A stretch of 41,595 nucleotides of DNA, from positions 1 through 41,595 of the IMG/VR virus record IMGVR_UViG_3300023116_000100. One strand, 5' to 3'. This DNA comes from a virus. Below the pieces are notes generated by a model that had not been told where the DNA came from, did no database searches, and saw nothing but the letters and a program-made list of their open reading frames with translations. Of this stretch, positions 9,181-17,300 are shown piece after piece. Both the position numbers and the translations under genes were made by a program. Each line of letters starts with the position of its first letter. Within the stretch, counting starts at the first letter, position 1.

Positions 9181-9252
9181 CCTAAGCTCCACCTAAGTCC
9201 CACCTAAGCTCCACCTAAGTCGAACCTCAGTCCAACCTCAGCCCCACCTCAG
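9181..9252. repeat. 11-bp tandem repeat array (CCTAAGCTCCA type, about 6.5 copies)
   Basis: The units begin at 9181, 9192, 9203, 9214, 9225, 9236 and 9247. Copies 1 and 3 are identical. The first four read CCTAAG and the last three CCTCAG; a degenerate unit precedes at 9172. The 11-bp period is about one helical turn, so each unit presents the same DNA face, as in iterons. T7 has arrays of a related heptamer, CCTAAAG, next to its terminal repeats; I note the likeness from memory and do not infer the same role. Confidence 0.88.
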
Positions 9253-9441
9253 ATCATCTTCAGCAGCACCAGGACCGCAGCGATCATAAGATCCAGCAGT
9301 AGGCTCATGGTACTTAGGTCCTGTTCTTTAGAGCATCGCAGGTGACCGTCCTGCGTCCTGGGCTGGGAGGATACCCTGGACGTCCTAGGCTCGGTCACCT
9401 GCTACCTGGTGATCGTCGGGAGGTTACGACACCGAGTATTC

Positions 9442-9462
9442 TTCATTAGGGGGTCGGTTAGT
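9442..9462 (-). promoter_or_regulatory. Candidate phage RNA polymerase promoter P1 (late genes)
   Basis: On the minus strand this reads ACTAACCGACCCCC followed by TAATGAA, one of four near-identical motifs (others at 18311-18331, 21024-21044 and 22848-22868). Its layout matches T7-family promoters. It would start a leader of about 630 bases before the first tail gene (8816) and feed the virion operon. Confidence 0.65.
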
Positions 9463-9792
9463 ACCTGAGGGTCTTACGCTTATTAGTATGCTCTAGTGAT
9501 TCGTCAGTAGTACCAGGTGGACCCGGGTCTACTGGAACGCATAAGGTACATATAGTGAACTAAAGGTGAAACTTGGGCAACGGATACACTAAACACAACG
9601 TACATGTGGATTTTCATCAGATGAATTGATACTCTGAATTCGTGTGTCTGTTTGGATGCATGGGGATGGACCAGGTAGCAGACCATAATTCACATTTGGT
9701 CGCCCCTGGTCCGTCTTGACTTACTCAGGGTGAACTGAGGTTTATACTAGCTATTTAAGAAAATGAGATAGTATGAGTCAACTACACCTCAG

Positions 9793-11580
9793 TTACTCAC
9801 ACTGTCTCCTACCAGTCTGTGGGTCATAGTAGCAAGCACCACCAACGTCACCCTGGTCATTCTCAGTAACTGGAGTTACCCCAACGTCATCCATAGGCTC
9901 CTCTGCCACGTCTTCTGAGGTAGAGGCATTGAGTATGCCATATCGTTTACCAGATGCTCGGAACGTCGTGCAGCCTGAGGCACCACCTTCGTAGGCGTCC
10001 ATGTAGACCTGCTTGAAGTCTTCCCAGCCAACGTCATCACCTACGTTACATGTCTTACTACAAGCACTGTCGACGTACTCTGAGGCCACGTTGAGCACCT
10101 TCACATGATCGAACACCGAGAGTTCGTTGGCAGTCTTACCTTTGATGCCCCACTCTCGATATGCATAGTCCTCCACCCGTTCCTCTCGAGGACCATCGAA
10201 GGTCTGGATGATACGATCATAATAATGACTGAACACAGGCTCGATGCCAGAGCTCACGTTGTCAGCTGACAGACTGATGGTTCCGGTTGGTGCAACAGAC
10301 AACAGGTGACTATTGCGTATGCCGTTCCGTCTTATGTCTTCCCGGATGTCCTTCGGTAAGGTCTTACAGAATTCACTCTCGAGCATCAGCTCGTCATATA
10401 GTGGGAATGGTCCCTTCTCTACCGCCAGGTCTACTGATGCACGATAGCAACCATCACGTATGATCTGCATGATCATCCTAAAGTTATTCAGGAAACCTGC
10501 CGACCCATATGGATGTCCCATTGCCTCGAGTGCATTAGCTACACCAGTCACACCCAGTCCCATCCTGCGCTTACTCTTAGCTTCGAGAGCTTGTTCCTCG
10601 AGTGGGTAGGTTGCTCGATCTACGACGTTATCCATAGCTCGAACTACATGCCTGATGTCTTCACCAAGCTGTACATAGTCGAAGTGACCTGGGTCATCCT
10701 TACTGATGCTTGGGCCTCTAACGTACTTCACCAGGTTGAATGACCCGAGTAGGCAGGCGCCGTTCGGTGGCAAAGGCTGCTCACCACATGGGTTAGTTGC
10801 TGCGATGGTCTCACAGTACCAAAGGTTATTCTTCTTGTTGATGCGATCAATGAATAGGATACCAGGTTCAGCCCAGTCCCATGTCGACCTCATGATCTGA
10901 TCCCATAGGGCTCGAGCGTCTACTGTCTTATAGACTTTGTCTTCGAACACCAGGTCGAAGTCACTACCAGTCTTCACTGCCTGCATGAACTTATCGGTGA
11001 CACCGACACTGATGTTAAACCCGGTCAGCTCAGTGCTATTGTTCTTCGCAGTGACGAACTCTTCGATGTCTGGATGATCCACCCGCAGAACACCCATCTG
11101 GGCGCCTCTCCGGTGACCAGCAGACGCTATAGTCTGACAAACAGCATCGAAGATACCCATGAAGCTGATAGGGCCTGAGGACTTGCTTTCCAGCGATTTA
11201 ATGAGGGAGCCTCGAGGGCGTAGTGTACTGAAGTCATACCCAATACCACCGCCCAGCTGCATGGTTCGTGCTGCTTGTTTAGCTGCATCCATGATGCCTG
11301 ACATACTGTCATCGATGGTTCTCGACACGAAGCAGTTGTATGGTGTGACCTTACGTGGAGAACCCATGGCCGACTGTACTCGACCAGCTGGTAAGAACCT
11401 TTGGTTATACAGGATCTCTTTGAATGCTCGGTAGTGTGGTTCACTGTCTTTCAATGCATCCGCTACCCGAGCCATAGCCTGCTTGAAGCTCTCCCCGTCT
11501 CCACGGTACTTCATGGCGTGGATCTCTTCAGAGATACGGATCGTCGGCCCGTAATGGCCAGCTGAGTTACTAAACATCAT
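9793..11580 (-). CDS. nrdJ: Adenosylcobalamin-dependent (class II) ribonucleotide reductase, 595 aa
   Basis: The enzyme reduces ribonucleotides to deoxyribonucleotides in the cytoplasm, giving precursors for phage DNA. The catalytic core is plain: YNCFVSRT (Cys83), a Gly-rich stretch LGGGIGYDFSTLRPRG, the active-site NPCGEQPL (Cys265, Glu267), and APTGTISLSADNVSSGIEP near 430. KTCNVG and SGCTTFRASGKR near the end are typical of class II enzymes. The last residues (CYYDPQTGRRQCE) hold a cysteine pair that could serve re-reduction. There is no class I small subunit or class III activase nearby, which supports the B12-dependent class. The start overlaps the stop of the DUF3310 gene (ATGATG, AAGGA upstream). 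The host must make or import B12. Confidence 0.92.
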   Translation of the reverse strand: MMFSNSAGHYGPTIRISEEIHAMKYRGDGESFKQAMARVADALKDSEPHYRAFKEILYNQRFLPAGRVQSAMGSPRKVTPYNCFVSRTIDDSMSGIMDAAKQAARTMQLGGGIGYDFSTLRPRGSLIKSLESKSSGPISFMGIFDAVCQTIASAGHRRGAQMGVLRVDHPDIEEFVTAKNNSTELTGFNISVGVTDKFMQAVKTGSDFDLVFEDKVYKTVDARALWDQIMRSTWDWAEPGILFIDRINKKNNLWYCETIAATNPCGEQPLPPNGACLLGSFNLVKYVRGPSISKDDPGHFDYVQLGEDIRHVVRAMDNVVDRATYPLEEQALEAKSKRRMGLGVTGVANALEAMGHPYGSAGFLNNFRMIMQIIRDGCYRASVDLAVEKGPFPLYDELMLESEFCKTLPKDIREDIRRNGIRNSHLLSVAPTGTISLSADNVSSGIEPVFSHYYDRIIQTFDGPREERVEDYAYREWGIKGKTANELSVFDHVKVLNVASEYVDSACSKTCNVGDDVGWEDFKQVYMDAYEGGASGCTTFRASGKRYGILNASTSEDVAEEPMDDVGVTPVTENDQGDVGGACYYDPQTGRRQCE

Positions 11581-11836
11581 TCGGTTCTTTTCCTTTTAAT
11601 AGATTGATCCGCATCTCGCAGTAGCGAATTGCTTTTTGGAGGTCGGTGATTTCAGATTGTGTCCAGTCCTGGCCCTCGTACTGCTTGAGGCCAGCACGAC
11701 TGACGTACTTGATGATGTTGCCGCGCCAGAATTCCATACCGTTTTGCATGATGAAAACGATCGGTTCGACGGCCCACCTGGTGTAATGCGATGGACGCAC
11801 CACGATATTGTCCTGGTGGTCTTTCTTATTAGGCAT
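11570..11836 (-). CDS. DUF3310 family protein (88 aa)
   Basis: This small protein carries the DUF3310 signature: HYTRWAVEPIVFIM, then FWRGNIIKYVSRAGLK, then DLQKAIRYCEMRIN. DUF3310 proteins are common in phage nucleotide and replication regions and are sometimes annotated as nucleotide kinases, but their biochemical role is unclear. It overlaps the exonuclease stop by 8 bp upstream and the RNR start by 11 bp downstream, so it is translationally coupled within the replication operon. A role in nucleotide metabolism is the natural guess from position. Confidence 0.87.
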   Translation of the reverse strand: MPNKKDHQDNIVVRPSHYTRWAVEPIVFIMQNGMEFWRGNIIKYVSRAGLKQYEGQDWTQSEITDLQKAIRYCEMRINLLKGKEPNDV

Positions 11837-12599
11837 GACCAGGCTCCCAGAGCTTCACAGAGCCTGCCTCAGCATCCCAGTCCTGGTATCTTAAGATCCG
11901 AGCTAGACGTGCCTGCTGAACCGCATGGTCAGCACCCAGCTTCTGCTTCTGGTAGGCGTTGACTACCGTGTTCCAGGTTGGTGATTTATCCAGGAGCTTC
12001 TCAGCAGTCTTGGCGCCAACTGTAGGACAACCAGCGTACCCATCAGTCACATCACCAGTCAGCGTCTGAGTGTAGAACCACTTGTCAGCATCAGCTTGGC
12101 TGATAGTGACCAGCTCTTCACTCATAGGACGATAAAGCTTGCCTGGGACTGACCTAAGATCCTTGTCGTCAGATACCATGATGGTCTTATGACCAGGCGC
12201 CGTGCTGATGATGCCTAATAGGTCGTCAGCCTCGAGCAGTGGTTCTCTGAACCACCAATAGGTATCTTCGATCCACTTGAGGAATTCAGCGTACCCAACT
12301 GGCTTCCTGAGCTTCTTACGTCCACCCTTGTAGCTTGGGTCGATAGCCTTTCTAAAGTTACCACTGTCAGAAAGACAGACGACGTAAGTGTCTACTCGGA
12401 GATGATCGCAGGTGTTCTTTATGAACTCCTCGAAGATCTCTTTAGCTTGCCTTAGGTCGGTCGCCAGGGACCATACATCGTCGCCCCAGTCGATCTCTTC
12501 CTCGGCTGCGGCACAAGCTCGATAGGCATACAAGTCACCGTCAATTAACAGGACTGTACTCTCCTCTGGCTTGGGCAAGTACTTGCTGAAGGATGGCAT
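11829..12599 (-). CDS. 5'-3' exonuclease / flap endonuclease, T7 gp6-like (256 aa)
   Basis: I chose the ATG at 12599 (MPSFSKYL) because AGGAG sits 6 bp upstream; the longer frame to 12668 has no such site and overlaps the upstream gene more. The fold markers are an acidic first strand VLLIDGDLYAYRACAA, YKGGRKK, the LLEADDLLG helix with paired aspartates, MVSDDKDLRS, and a helix-hairpin-helix-like DGYAGCPTVGAKTAEKLL. These are the metal-binding acids and DNA-clamp region of the FEN/T7 gp6 family. Such enzymes remove RNA primers and trim ends during replication. It follows the DNA polymerase block, as in T7-like phages. Confidence 0.88.
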   Translation of the reverse strand: MPSFSKYLPKPEESTVLLIDGDLYAYRACAAAEEEIDWGDDVWSLATDLRQAKEIFEEFIKNTCDHLRVDTYVVCLSDSGNFRKAIDPSYKGGRKKLRKPVGYAEFLKWIEDTYWWFREPLLEADDLLGIISTAPGHKTIMVSDDKDLRSVPGKLYRPMSEELVTISQADADKWFYTQTLTGDVTDGYAGCPTVGAKTAEKLLDKSPTWNTVVNAYQKQKLGADHAVQQARLARILRYQDWDAEAGSVKLWEPGHA

Positions 12600-12930
12600 C
12601 CAGCTCTCCTTTGGTTTCCATTCCGATTTCTGTAATGAGCCATTTGTTCCCCCAGACATCCTCGCCACAATTGGTCGAGATAAGGCCTTCTGATGCCGCT
12701 ATAGCGACATAGAAAGCACCCTGACGTGCGAACTGGCTTGAGGTTGTAAAGGGGTTACGCCAAGCTCGATCTAAGACGATGTAGAGCGTGACGATTGCCT
12801 CTAATTGTTCCGTGATTTCAGTGGGTGTCAGCCCAAGTTCGTGCCACGGAATATTCTGAGGTAATGGGGATTTTAACTTTGAAATGGCGGCCTGCTTCTT
12901 GCGCCATTCGTCGAGAGATATGACCGACAT
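12541..12930 (-). CDS. Uncharacterised protein overlapping the DNA polymerase 3' end (129 aa)
   Basis: The likely start is the ATG at 12930 (MSVISLDEWRKKQAAI), with AGGAG 10 bp upstream, although the frame is open to 12987. From that start the gene overlaps the polymerase gene by 113 bp in another frame, and its end overlaps the exonuclease gene by 59 bp. The middle is helical (ITEQLEAIVTLYIVLDRAWRN), followed by SQFARQGAFYVAIAASEGLIST, which looks folded. No known family or catalytic motif is seen. Compact overlap with polymerase and exonuclease suggests an early or replication-linked role. Confidence 0.7.
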   Translation of the reverse strand: MSVISLDEWRKKQAAISKLKSPLPQNIPWHELGLTPTEITEQLEAIVTLYIVLDRAWRNPFTTSSQFARQGAFYVAIAASEGLISTNCGEDVWGNKWLITEIGMETKGELDAILQQVLAQARGEYSPVN

Positions 12931-14587
12931 TCTCAGCGATCTCCTGGGTGCGACAGGCAACCTGGATCTCGTCATGTATCCAACCAACGATGTATGCGTC
13001 GTCAGGAAACTGCCTGCGGATTTCGTGATAGGCCAGCTGCACCCATTTGGAGCAAATGATTGCTCCGCAAGATTGCAGGAGTTGCGAGAGCAACTTGTGT
13101 TCTGACCTTATGAACAGTTTCCGACCGTCGAGACCAATAAGATGACCTCGAGCTTTGTGTGCTGCCTTCAGTCTCTTTAGAAGAAGACCAAAGGCTGGGA
13201 TGTTTTTGTTGAAGTTCTCCTTGAGCTGTTTTCCAAGCTTCACACCACCACCAGCAATCTTACCAATCAGCTGATCACCACCACCGTACATGGTGGCATA
13301 AATAAAGGTCTTTGCTTGGTCCCTGGTGTCCAACCCAGCAGCTTTCTGATTGTGGGTATGGATGTCACCATCGAGGATCTGTTGTGCATACTCGCCACCA
13401 TCGTTGAGGTAATGAGCAAGACATCGAAGCTCGAGACCACTGAGGTCACTACCAGTGAGGAACCAACCGTCAGGCACTGTGAATAGCTCACGGCACTCAC
13501 GTCCATGAGGCAGGGTTGTCTTTGGCACCTGAGCTAGGTTTGGAGACCTATGAGCTGAACGCCCACTTACGGTCCCATTTACCACTATCTGATGCCTGAG
13601 CTTTCCATCGTCACCTACCTTCTTGAGCCAAGCTTGAGGACCCTCAGCAAGCTGACCGATGCGCTTCTCAATTAAGAAATATTCAGCAAGCTTCTGTGCT
13701 TCAGGATAATGCAGCTGACTAAGAATGGTCTCATCAATCTGAGCGTGGCCAGTGCCTGTGAACTTCTTAGGCTTCCAGGCGTACTTCTGTCTAAGACAGA
13801 ATTCGATGTGACGACGTGAGCTCGGGTTGAACTCGATCTCTTTACGTTTGGTAAATGGCTCACCCTTCACATAGCCAAGCTTGGAGTTATTCACCTTTGG
13901 TATGAATTCCTCGGTGACTTCCCAAGGTGGAAACAGCTCATCAAGGCCAATCTTTAGATCCTCTCTTTTCTGAGCAAGTAATGCATATAGATCGATTGCC
14001 TTACTTTTATCGAAGGTCCATCCATTGTTACCTATTGCATTACATATCTGAGCCATAGACATCGAGAGTTCGATGGACTGATCAGAGAAACCTAAAGACA
14101 TACAGTGCTCGTAAAGAGCCTTGGTTACCTGAGTATCCTGGACACAGTAGTCCAACATCTCCTGGCTGAAGTTCTCCCAACCACCGTCGTAATCACCTTT
14201 GAAGTTACCTAAGCGCAGGCCCCATGCCTTGAGGCTATGGGAACCTGTAAGACGCTTAGGAAAGCTTTCTGGGTCCTTTGCATGGGCTATACTGTCCTTC
14301 TCTCCAAGGTTAGCCTCGACCAACCTTGAGAGGACGATTGTGTCCGTGACTTTGCCAAGTAGCTTAAAGCCAGGGTACACCTTCTGGAGCGCAGGGATGT
14401 CATAGTCGATGATGTTATGACCAATGACTTCCTCAGCATTCATCAGCGTGAACATTGCAGCCTTGATCTCGTCGGGGCCGTAAGTTTGCACCTCGTCGGT
14501 CTCGACGTGTCTTAGGACGACACAATGTATCTTACTGATGGTATCGAGGAGCCCGTCGCTCTCTAAGTCGAAGACCCAGCGGGTCAC
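12818..14587 (-). CDS. Family A DNA polymerase with 3'-5' exonuclease, T7 gp5-like (589 aa)
   Basis: This is the replicative polymerase. The N-terminal proofreading domain has Exo I FDLESDG (residues 6-12), Exo II GHNIIDYDIPAL (56-67) and Exo III YCVQDTQVT (about 147-155). The polymerase domain has NGTVSGRSAHRSPNLAQVPK, motif A GSDLSGLELR (Asp near 381), motif B RDQAKTFIYATMYGG (about 422-436) and motif C WIHDEIQVAC (Asp-Glu 539-540). All catalytic acids are present. At 589 aa it is somewhat shorter than T7 gp5 (about 700). The ATG overlaps the previous stop as ATGA. Processivity by host thioredoxin, as in T7, cannot be judged from sequence. Confidence 0.95.
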   Translation of the reverse strand: MTRWVFDLESDGLLDTISKIHCVVLRHVETDEVQTYGPDEIKAAMFTLMNAEEVIGHNIIDYDIPALQKVYPGFKLLGKVTDTIVLSRLVEANLGEKDSIAHAKDPESFPKRLTGSHSLKAWGLRLGNFKGDYDGGWENFSQEMLDYCVQDTQVTKALYEHCMSLGFSDQSIELSMSMAQICNAIGNNGWTFDKSKAIDLYALLAQKREDLKIGLDELFPPWEVTEEFIPKVNNSKLGYVKGEPFTKRKEIEFNPSSRRHIEFCLRQKYAWKPKKFTGTGHAQIDETILSQLHYPEAQKLAEYFLIEKRIGQLAEGPQAWLKKVGDDGKLRHQIVVNGTVSGRSAHRSPNLAQVPKTTLPHGRECRELFTVPDGWFLTGSDLSGLELRCLAHYLNDGGEYAQQILDGDIHTHNQKAAGLDTRDQAKTFIYATMYGGGDQLIGKIAGGGVKLGKQLKENFNKNIPAFGLLLKRLKAAHKARGHLIGLDGRKLFIRSEHKLLSQLLQSCGAIICSKWVQLAYHEIRRQFPDDAYIVGWIHDEIQVACRTQEIAENVGHISRRMAQEAGRHFKVKIPITSEYSVARTWADTH

Positions 14588-14823
14588 TTGGGATCTCCAA
14601 ACTCGTACTCAGTGAGTTTGTCTTTCTCAGATTTAATGTGGTCTTCAATGAAGTCATAGACTGACTGAAGGTCCATATTTGCAGCTGCACAATATAAGAC
14701 GAGCTTTAACCCTTCTTCTGCCAGTATTCGGCGACATTTTGAATACATGTAAAACTGGTAGGTTGCACTACCATCTGGATATTCTTTGAGTGTCTCTACA
14801 CCAATGATATTAGGTTTACTCAT
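14584..14823 (-). CDS. Small uncharacterised protein (79 aa)
   Basis: This gene joins its neighbours by ATGA overlaps at both ends: its ATG overlaps the MazG stop and its stop overlaps the polymerase start. The protein begins MSKPNIIGVETLKEYPDGS and has a central helix with an AAANMDL segment and a charged C-terminus (EDHIKSEKDKLTEYEFGDPK). I recognise no family. Tight coupling between MazG and polymerase makes it a genuine gene of the replication operon. Its function is unknown. Confidence 0.75.
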   Translation of the reverse strand: MSKPNIIGVETLKEYPDGSATYQFYMYSKCRRILAEEGLKLVLYCAAANMDLQSVYDFIEDHIKSEKDKLTEYEFGDPK

Positions 14824-15185
14824 CTATTGTCGCCTGAGCCGTTCAACTTGTTTGCCATTTGGCGAAGCCTAAGCTTCTCCAGGTTCATATGAGCCAGCTC
14901 ATTGAGACTGACACCTAGATCTCGAGACAGTGCAGCGACGTACCAAAGAACGTCACCGAGCTCATACAGGATCTCAGCTCTCTGTCTGTCGTGAAGCTCT
15001 TCGTTACCATCGAACTTGATGTTCTCATCTCGGATGAGCTTCTTGATTTTGTCTGCAACCTCACCAGCTTCACTAGCTAAACCAAGAGCTGGATAGATGA
15101 TCTTCCATTTGTAAATCATCGTTGCAGCAGCATCAGCCTGATATTCATTCATGGATAAAACTTGAGTGTATCTTTCAGATGCCAT
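14820..15185 (-). CDS. MazG-like nucleotide pyrophosphohydrolase (121 aa)
   Basis: I chose the ATG at 15185 (MASERYTQVLSMNEYQ) because GGAG lies about 8 bp upstream; the frame extends to 15293 but there overlaps the gene upstream. The protein shows the MazG helical core: YPALGLASEAGEVADKIKKLIRD, with the first EAGE metal-binding helix, and ILYELGDVLWYVAALSRDLG, with the second acidic ELGD helix. MazG proteins hydrolyse nucleoside triphosphates. Phage copies are often proposed to alter nucleotide pools or ppGpp signalling, which I do not claim here. It sits between the primase-helicase and polymerase genes. Confidence 0.88.
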   Translation of the reverse strand: MASERYTQVLSMNEYQADAAATMIYKWKIIYPALGLASEAGEVADKIKKLIRDENIKFDGNEELHDRQRAEILYELGDVLWYVAALSRDLGVSLNELAHMNLEKLRLRQMANKLNGSGDNR

Positions 15186-15579
15186 GAGTTCTCTCCTTTT
15201 TAACTCTTTCACGTTCAAGATCTCTTCGACGAAGTAAGACTTTGGATTGTCGGTAGACTCTGACTGAGCAGCTAAGGAGACGGCAGATCTCATCTCTAAG
15301 CTTGCCTTCCTGCATCAGTCTTTCGACATCCTCAAAGATGTCCTCAGCAAACACAGGAACCTTCACACCCTTGGCATAGACACTGACTGTGCCATCGATC
15401 TTTCGATTGATCGTTGGATAGACCAAGGTGAACTGGATCTTGTCTTTAGCTCGACTGTTGACGATCACCTGGCGCCCAGCTGCTTCGTTCCTCTCAGTCA
15501 AGTCATCAATGACTGACCACAAGTTCGGAAACGCTGAGTACTCCTGGATCTTTCCTTGGAGCTCTAGCTTGTAAATCAC
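15175..15579 (-). CDS. Uncharacterised protein with GTG start (134 aa)
   Basis: The start is GTG at 15579 with GGGAG 6 bp upstream. The N-terminal half alternates strands and helices (IYKLELQGKIQEYSAFPNLW, then SVIDDLTERNEAAGRQVIV), and the C-terminus is strongly basic and helical (RRRDLERERVKKERTHGI). It follows the primase-helicase gene by 13 bp and overlaps the MazG gene by 11 bp. No family is recognised. The basic tail could bind nucleic acid, but this is only suggestive. Confidence 0.68.
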   Translation of the reverse strand: MIYKLELQGKIQEYSAFPNLWSVIDDLTERNEAAGRQVIVNSRAKDKIQFTLVYPTINRKIDGTVSVYAKGVKVPVFAEDIFEDVERLMQEGKLRDEICRLLSCSVRVYRQSKVLLRRRDLERERVKKERTHGI

Positions 15580-15592
15580 TCTGCTCTCCCTT

Positions 15593-17209
15593 TTAAAACG
15601 GACAATCTGTATTGAGGTAATTGATGTAATCGGTCTCGGTCAGTCGTCCTGTTTCGAGGCTGTACTTGAGCACTCCAGCTGCACCGACTTCACCCGTGTG
15701 ACGGTTCTTGAGGACCACCAGGTTTCTAAGACCGGAGGTGGGTTCGTCAGGATCGACCTGGATGCCAATGCAGGTGTCAGCTAACTGAGCGATGGCATGA
15801 GAACCTCGAAGCTGACTGAGGCTGACCTGAGCCCCACCTTCATGGCCTTTGTCGCCCTGTGGTCGTCTTAGGTGTGACACCAGGATCAAGCAGATGTTTA
15901 AAGCTTGAACCTCGACCCGGAGCCTCGTCATGATTTCATCGACCAGGCGACGCTCGTCGTTCACTCCACCAGTGAGACCGGAGATTAAGATCGAGACGTG
16001 ATCCAGGCATATCACCTGGCAACCAAGTGCTTTGTTCATGTAGCGAATTCGGTTGATGATGATGTCCAGATCTGTCGAACCAAAGTGATCGAACAGATAG
16101 AATTCACCCGCCTTCCGCATGTCATCGAAGGCTGACACGATGTCGTCCTCAGATGCTACATCCTGGTCGACAATGATGTTCTTATTCATATGAAGGCCAA
16201 CCAGGCCTTGAGCTGTACGCTTGGTACTCTCCTCGAGCATCATCATTCCGATTGGAAAACCGGACTGCTGGATGTGATACATCAGCTCTCGAACAAAGGT
16301 GGATTTGCCGACCCCCGAGCCAGCGGCAATGGTGACCAGCGATCCAAGCCTAAGCCCCTTGGTAATATCGTTAAGCTTGGAGTATGGATAGCTAATGGGA
16401 GAGACAGCGTCCCCCACACCAATGACCTCTCGGAGATCGGCAGCTGCCACGATACCATCAGGTCGATAGTCTCGAGCCTGGTGTATCGCTTGAATGACAG
16501 TGTGTGCATCCCCAGCAAGGAGTGCCTCGTTGGCGTCCTTGTGCTCTCCGAGATTTGCAATCTTACATAAGCCGATCGGTAGTGCCTCAGCACATTCGAT
16601 GGCCGCTTCTCTTCCTGGTTCGTCATTGTCGAACATGAGCACGACAGTTTCGAAACCAGTGACATAATCATAATTAGATAAGAGCGCACGTTTTGCAGAC
16701 TGTGCGCCGTTGGGCAGACTGACCGTGGGCCACTTATGGTTCTGCATCTGGCTGACCGACATCGCATCGATCTCACCTTCGCAGATGACCAGGATCTTAC
16801 CCTTTGACCACAAATGTGATCCAAACAGTGTCATGTTCTTCGCGTCGCCGACGATCGAGAACTTCTTATCTTTAGTTCGAACCTTCTGGGCTACTGGCCT
16901 ACCCTTTTTGTCTCGGTAGGTCGCAAGTTGCACCGTTTTGCCACCCATAGAACCAACGGTGTAGCCAAACTTTCGGCAGGTCTCTTCAGTAAGCTTTCGC
17001 GCTCGAAGCGCCTGGAAGGTTCCATCGATGAGGTGGGTGTTTACTGGACGCTCTGGAGTGAACGTGGGCTTCTCGCCGTCACCACCAGTCCAGGTCCCGC
17101 AGCCAAAACAATATACATGGCCGTCGTCATATAACGCACCGTTATCGCGAGACCCGCAGTCATCACATGGTACGTGCTGAACAAACTGACTCTCAGTTGT
17201 TTCCTGCAT
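15593..17209 (-). CDS. Primase-helicase, T7 gp4-like (538 aa)
   Basis: It makes RNA primers and unwinds DNA at the fork. The start is the ATG at 17209 (MQETTESQ) with GGGAG 9 bp upstream; the frame continues to 17356 but through a terminator. A zinc finger CDDC...CFGC (Cys 15, 18, 34, 37) reads primer sites. TOPRIM elements follow: ILVICEGEIDAM (Glu about 145) and VVLMFDNDEPG (about 194). The RecA-type helicase has Walker A GSGVGKST (297-304), an IIINRIRYM...VICLDH region with the Walker B aspartate, and LILVSHLRRP. Length and domain order match T7 gp4A. An intrinsic terminator lies just upstream of its ribosome site. Confidence 0.95.
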   Translation of the reverse strand: MQETTESQFVQHVPCDDCGSRDNGALYDDGHVYCFGCGTWTGGDGEKPTFTPERPVNTHLIDGTFQALRARKLTEETCRKFGYTVGSMGGKTVQLATYRDKKGRPVAQKVRTKDKKFSIVGDAKNMTLFGSHLWSKGKILVICEGEIDAMSVSQMQNHKWPTVSLPNGAQSAKRALLSNYDYVTGFETVVLMFDNDEPGREAAIECAEALPIGLCKIANLGEHKDANEALLAGDAHTVIQAIHQARDYRPDGIVAAADLREVIGVGDAVSPISYPYSKLNDITKGLRLGSLVTIAAGSGVGKSTFVRELMYHIQQSGFPIGMMMLEESTKRTAQGLVGLHMNKNIIVDQDVASEDDIVSAFDDMRKAGEFYLFDHFGSTDLDIIINRIRYMNKALGCQVICLDHVSILISGLTGGVNDERRLVDEIMTRLRVEVQALNICLILVSHLRRPQGDKGHEGGAQVSLSQLRGSHAIAQLADTCIGIQVDPDEPTSGLRNLVVLKNRHTGEVGAAGVLKYSLETGRLTETDYINYLNTDCPF

Positions 17210-17226
17210 GTAGTTTCTCTCCCAAA

Positions 17227-17258
17227 TAAAAAAGGGGCCGACCGAAGCCGACCCCTTT
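17227..17258 (-). terminator. Intrinsic terminator before the primase-helicase gene
   Basis: On the minus strand GGGGTCGGC and GTCGGCCCC pair (with G-U pairs) around a TTCG tetraloop, followed by TTTTTTATTT. It lies between the endonuclease stop (17301) and the primase start (17209), so it would attenuate read-through from SSB and endonuclease into the replication genes. Confidence 0.88.
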
Positions 17259-17300
17259 GCTCTCCTTTTGTAAGAAAAGTGTCTAAATACGTTTTCTCTT

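Larger units (their letters stand above)
8817..9792. other. About 1 kb non-coding control region
   Basis: No convincing gene lies here; the short frames on either strand lack ribosome sites and protein-like composition. It contains a leader hairpin (8842-8868), an AAC run (8906-8929), a tandem 10-bp pair (AGACATTAGG, 9105-9124), an 11-bp repeat array (9181-9252), a repeated 14-mer (CAACGGATACACTA at 9063-9076 and 9578-9591) and a promoter motif (9442-9462). It separates the RNR gene from the first tail gene, in a genome that is otherwise tightly packed. Late-gene control, a replication origin or a packaging site are all possible. Confidence 0.85.

Noticed and set aside
9181-9252. CRISPR array
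   Set aside because: The units are 11 bp with no spacers; no cas genes are present.
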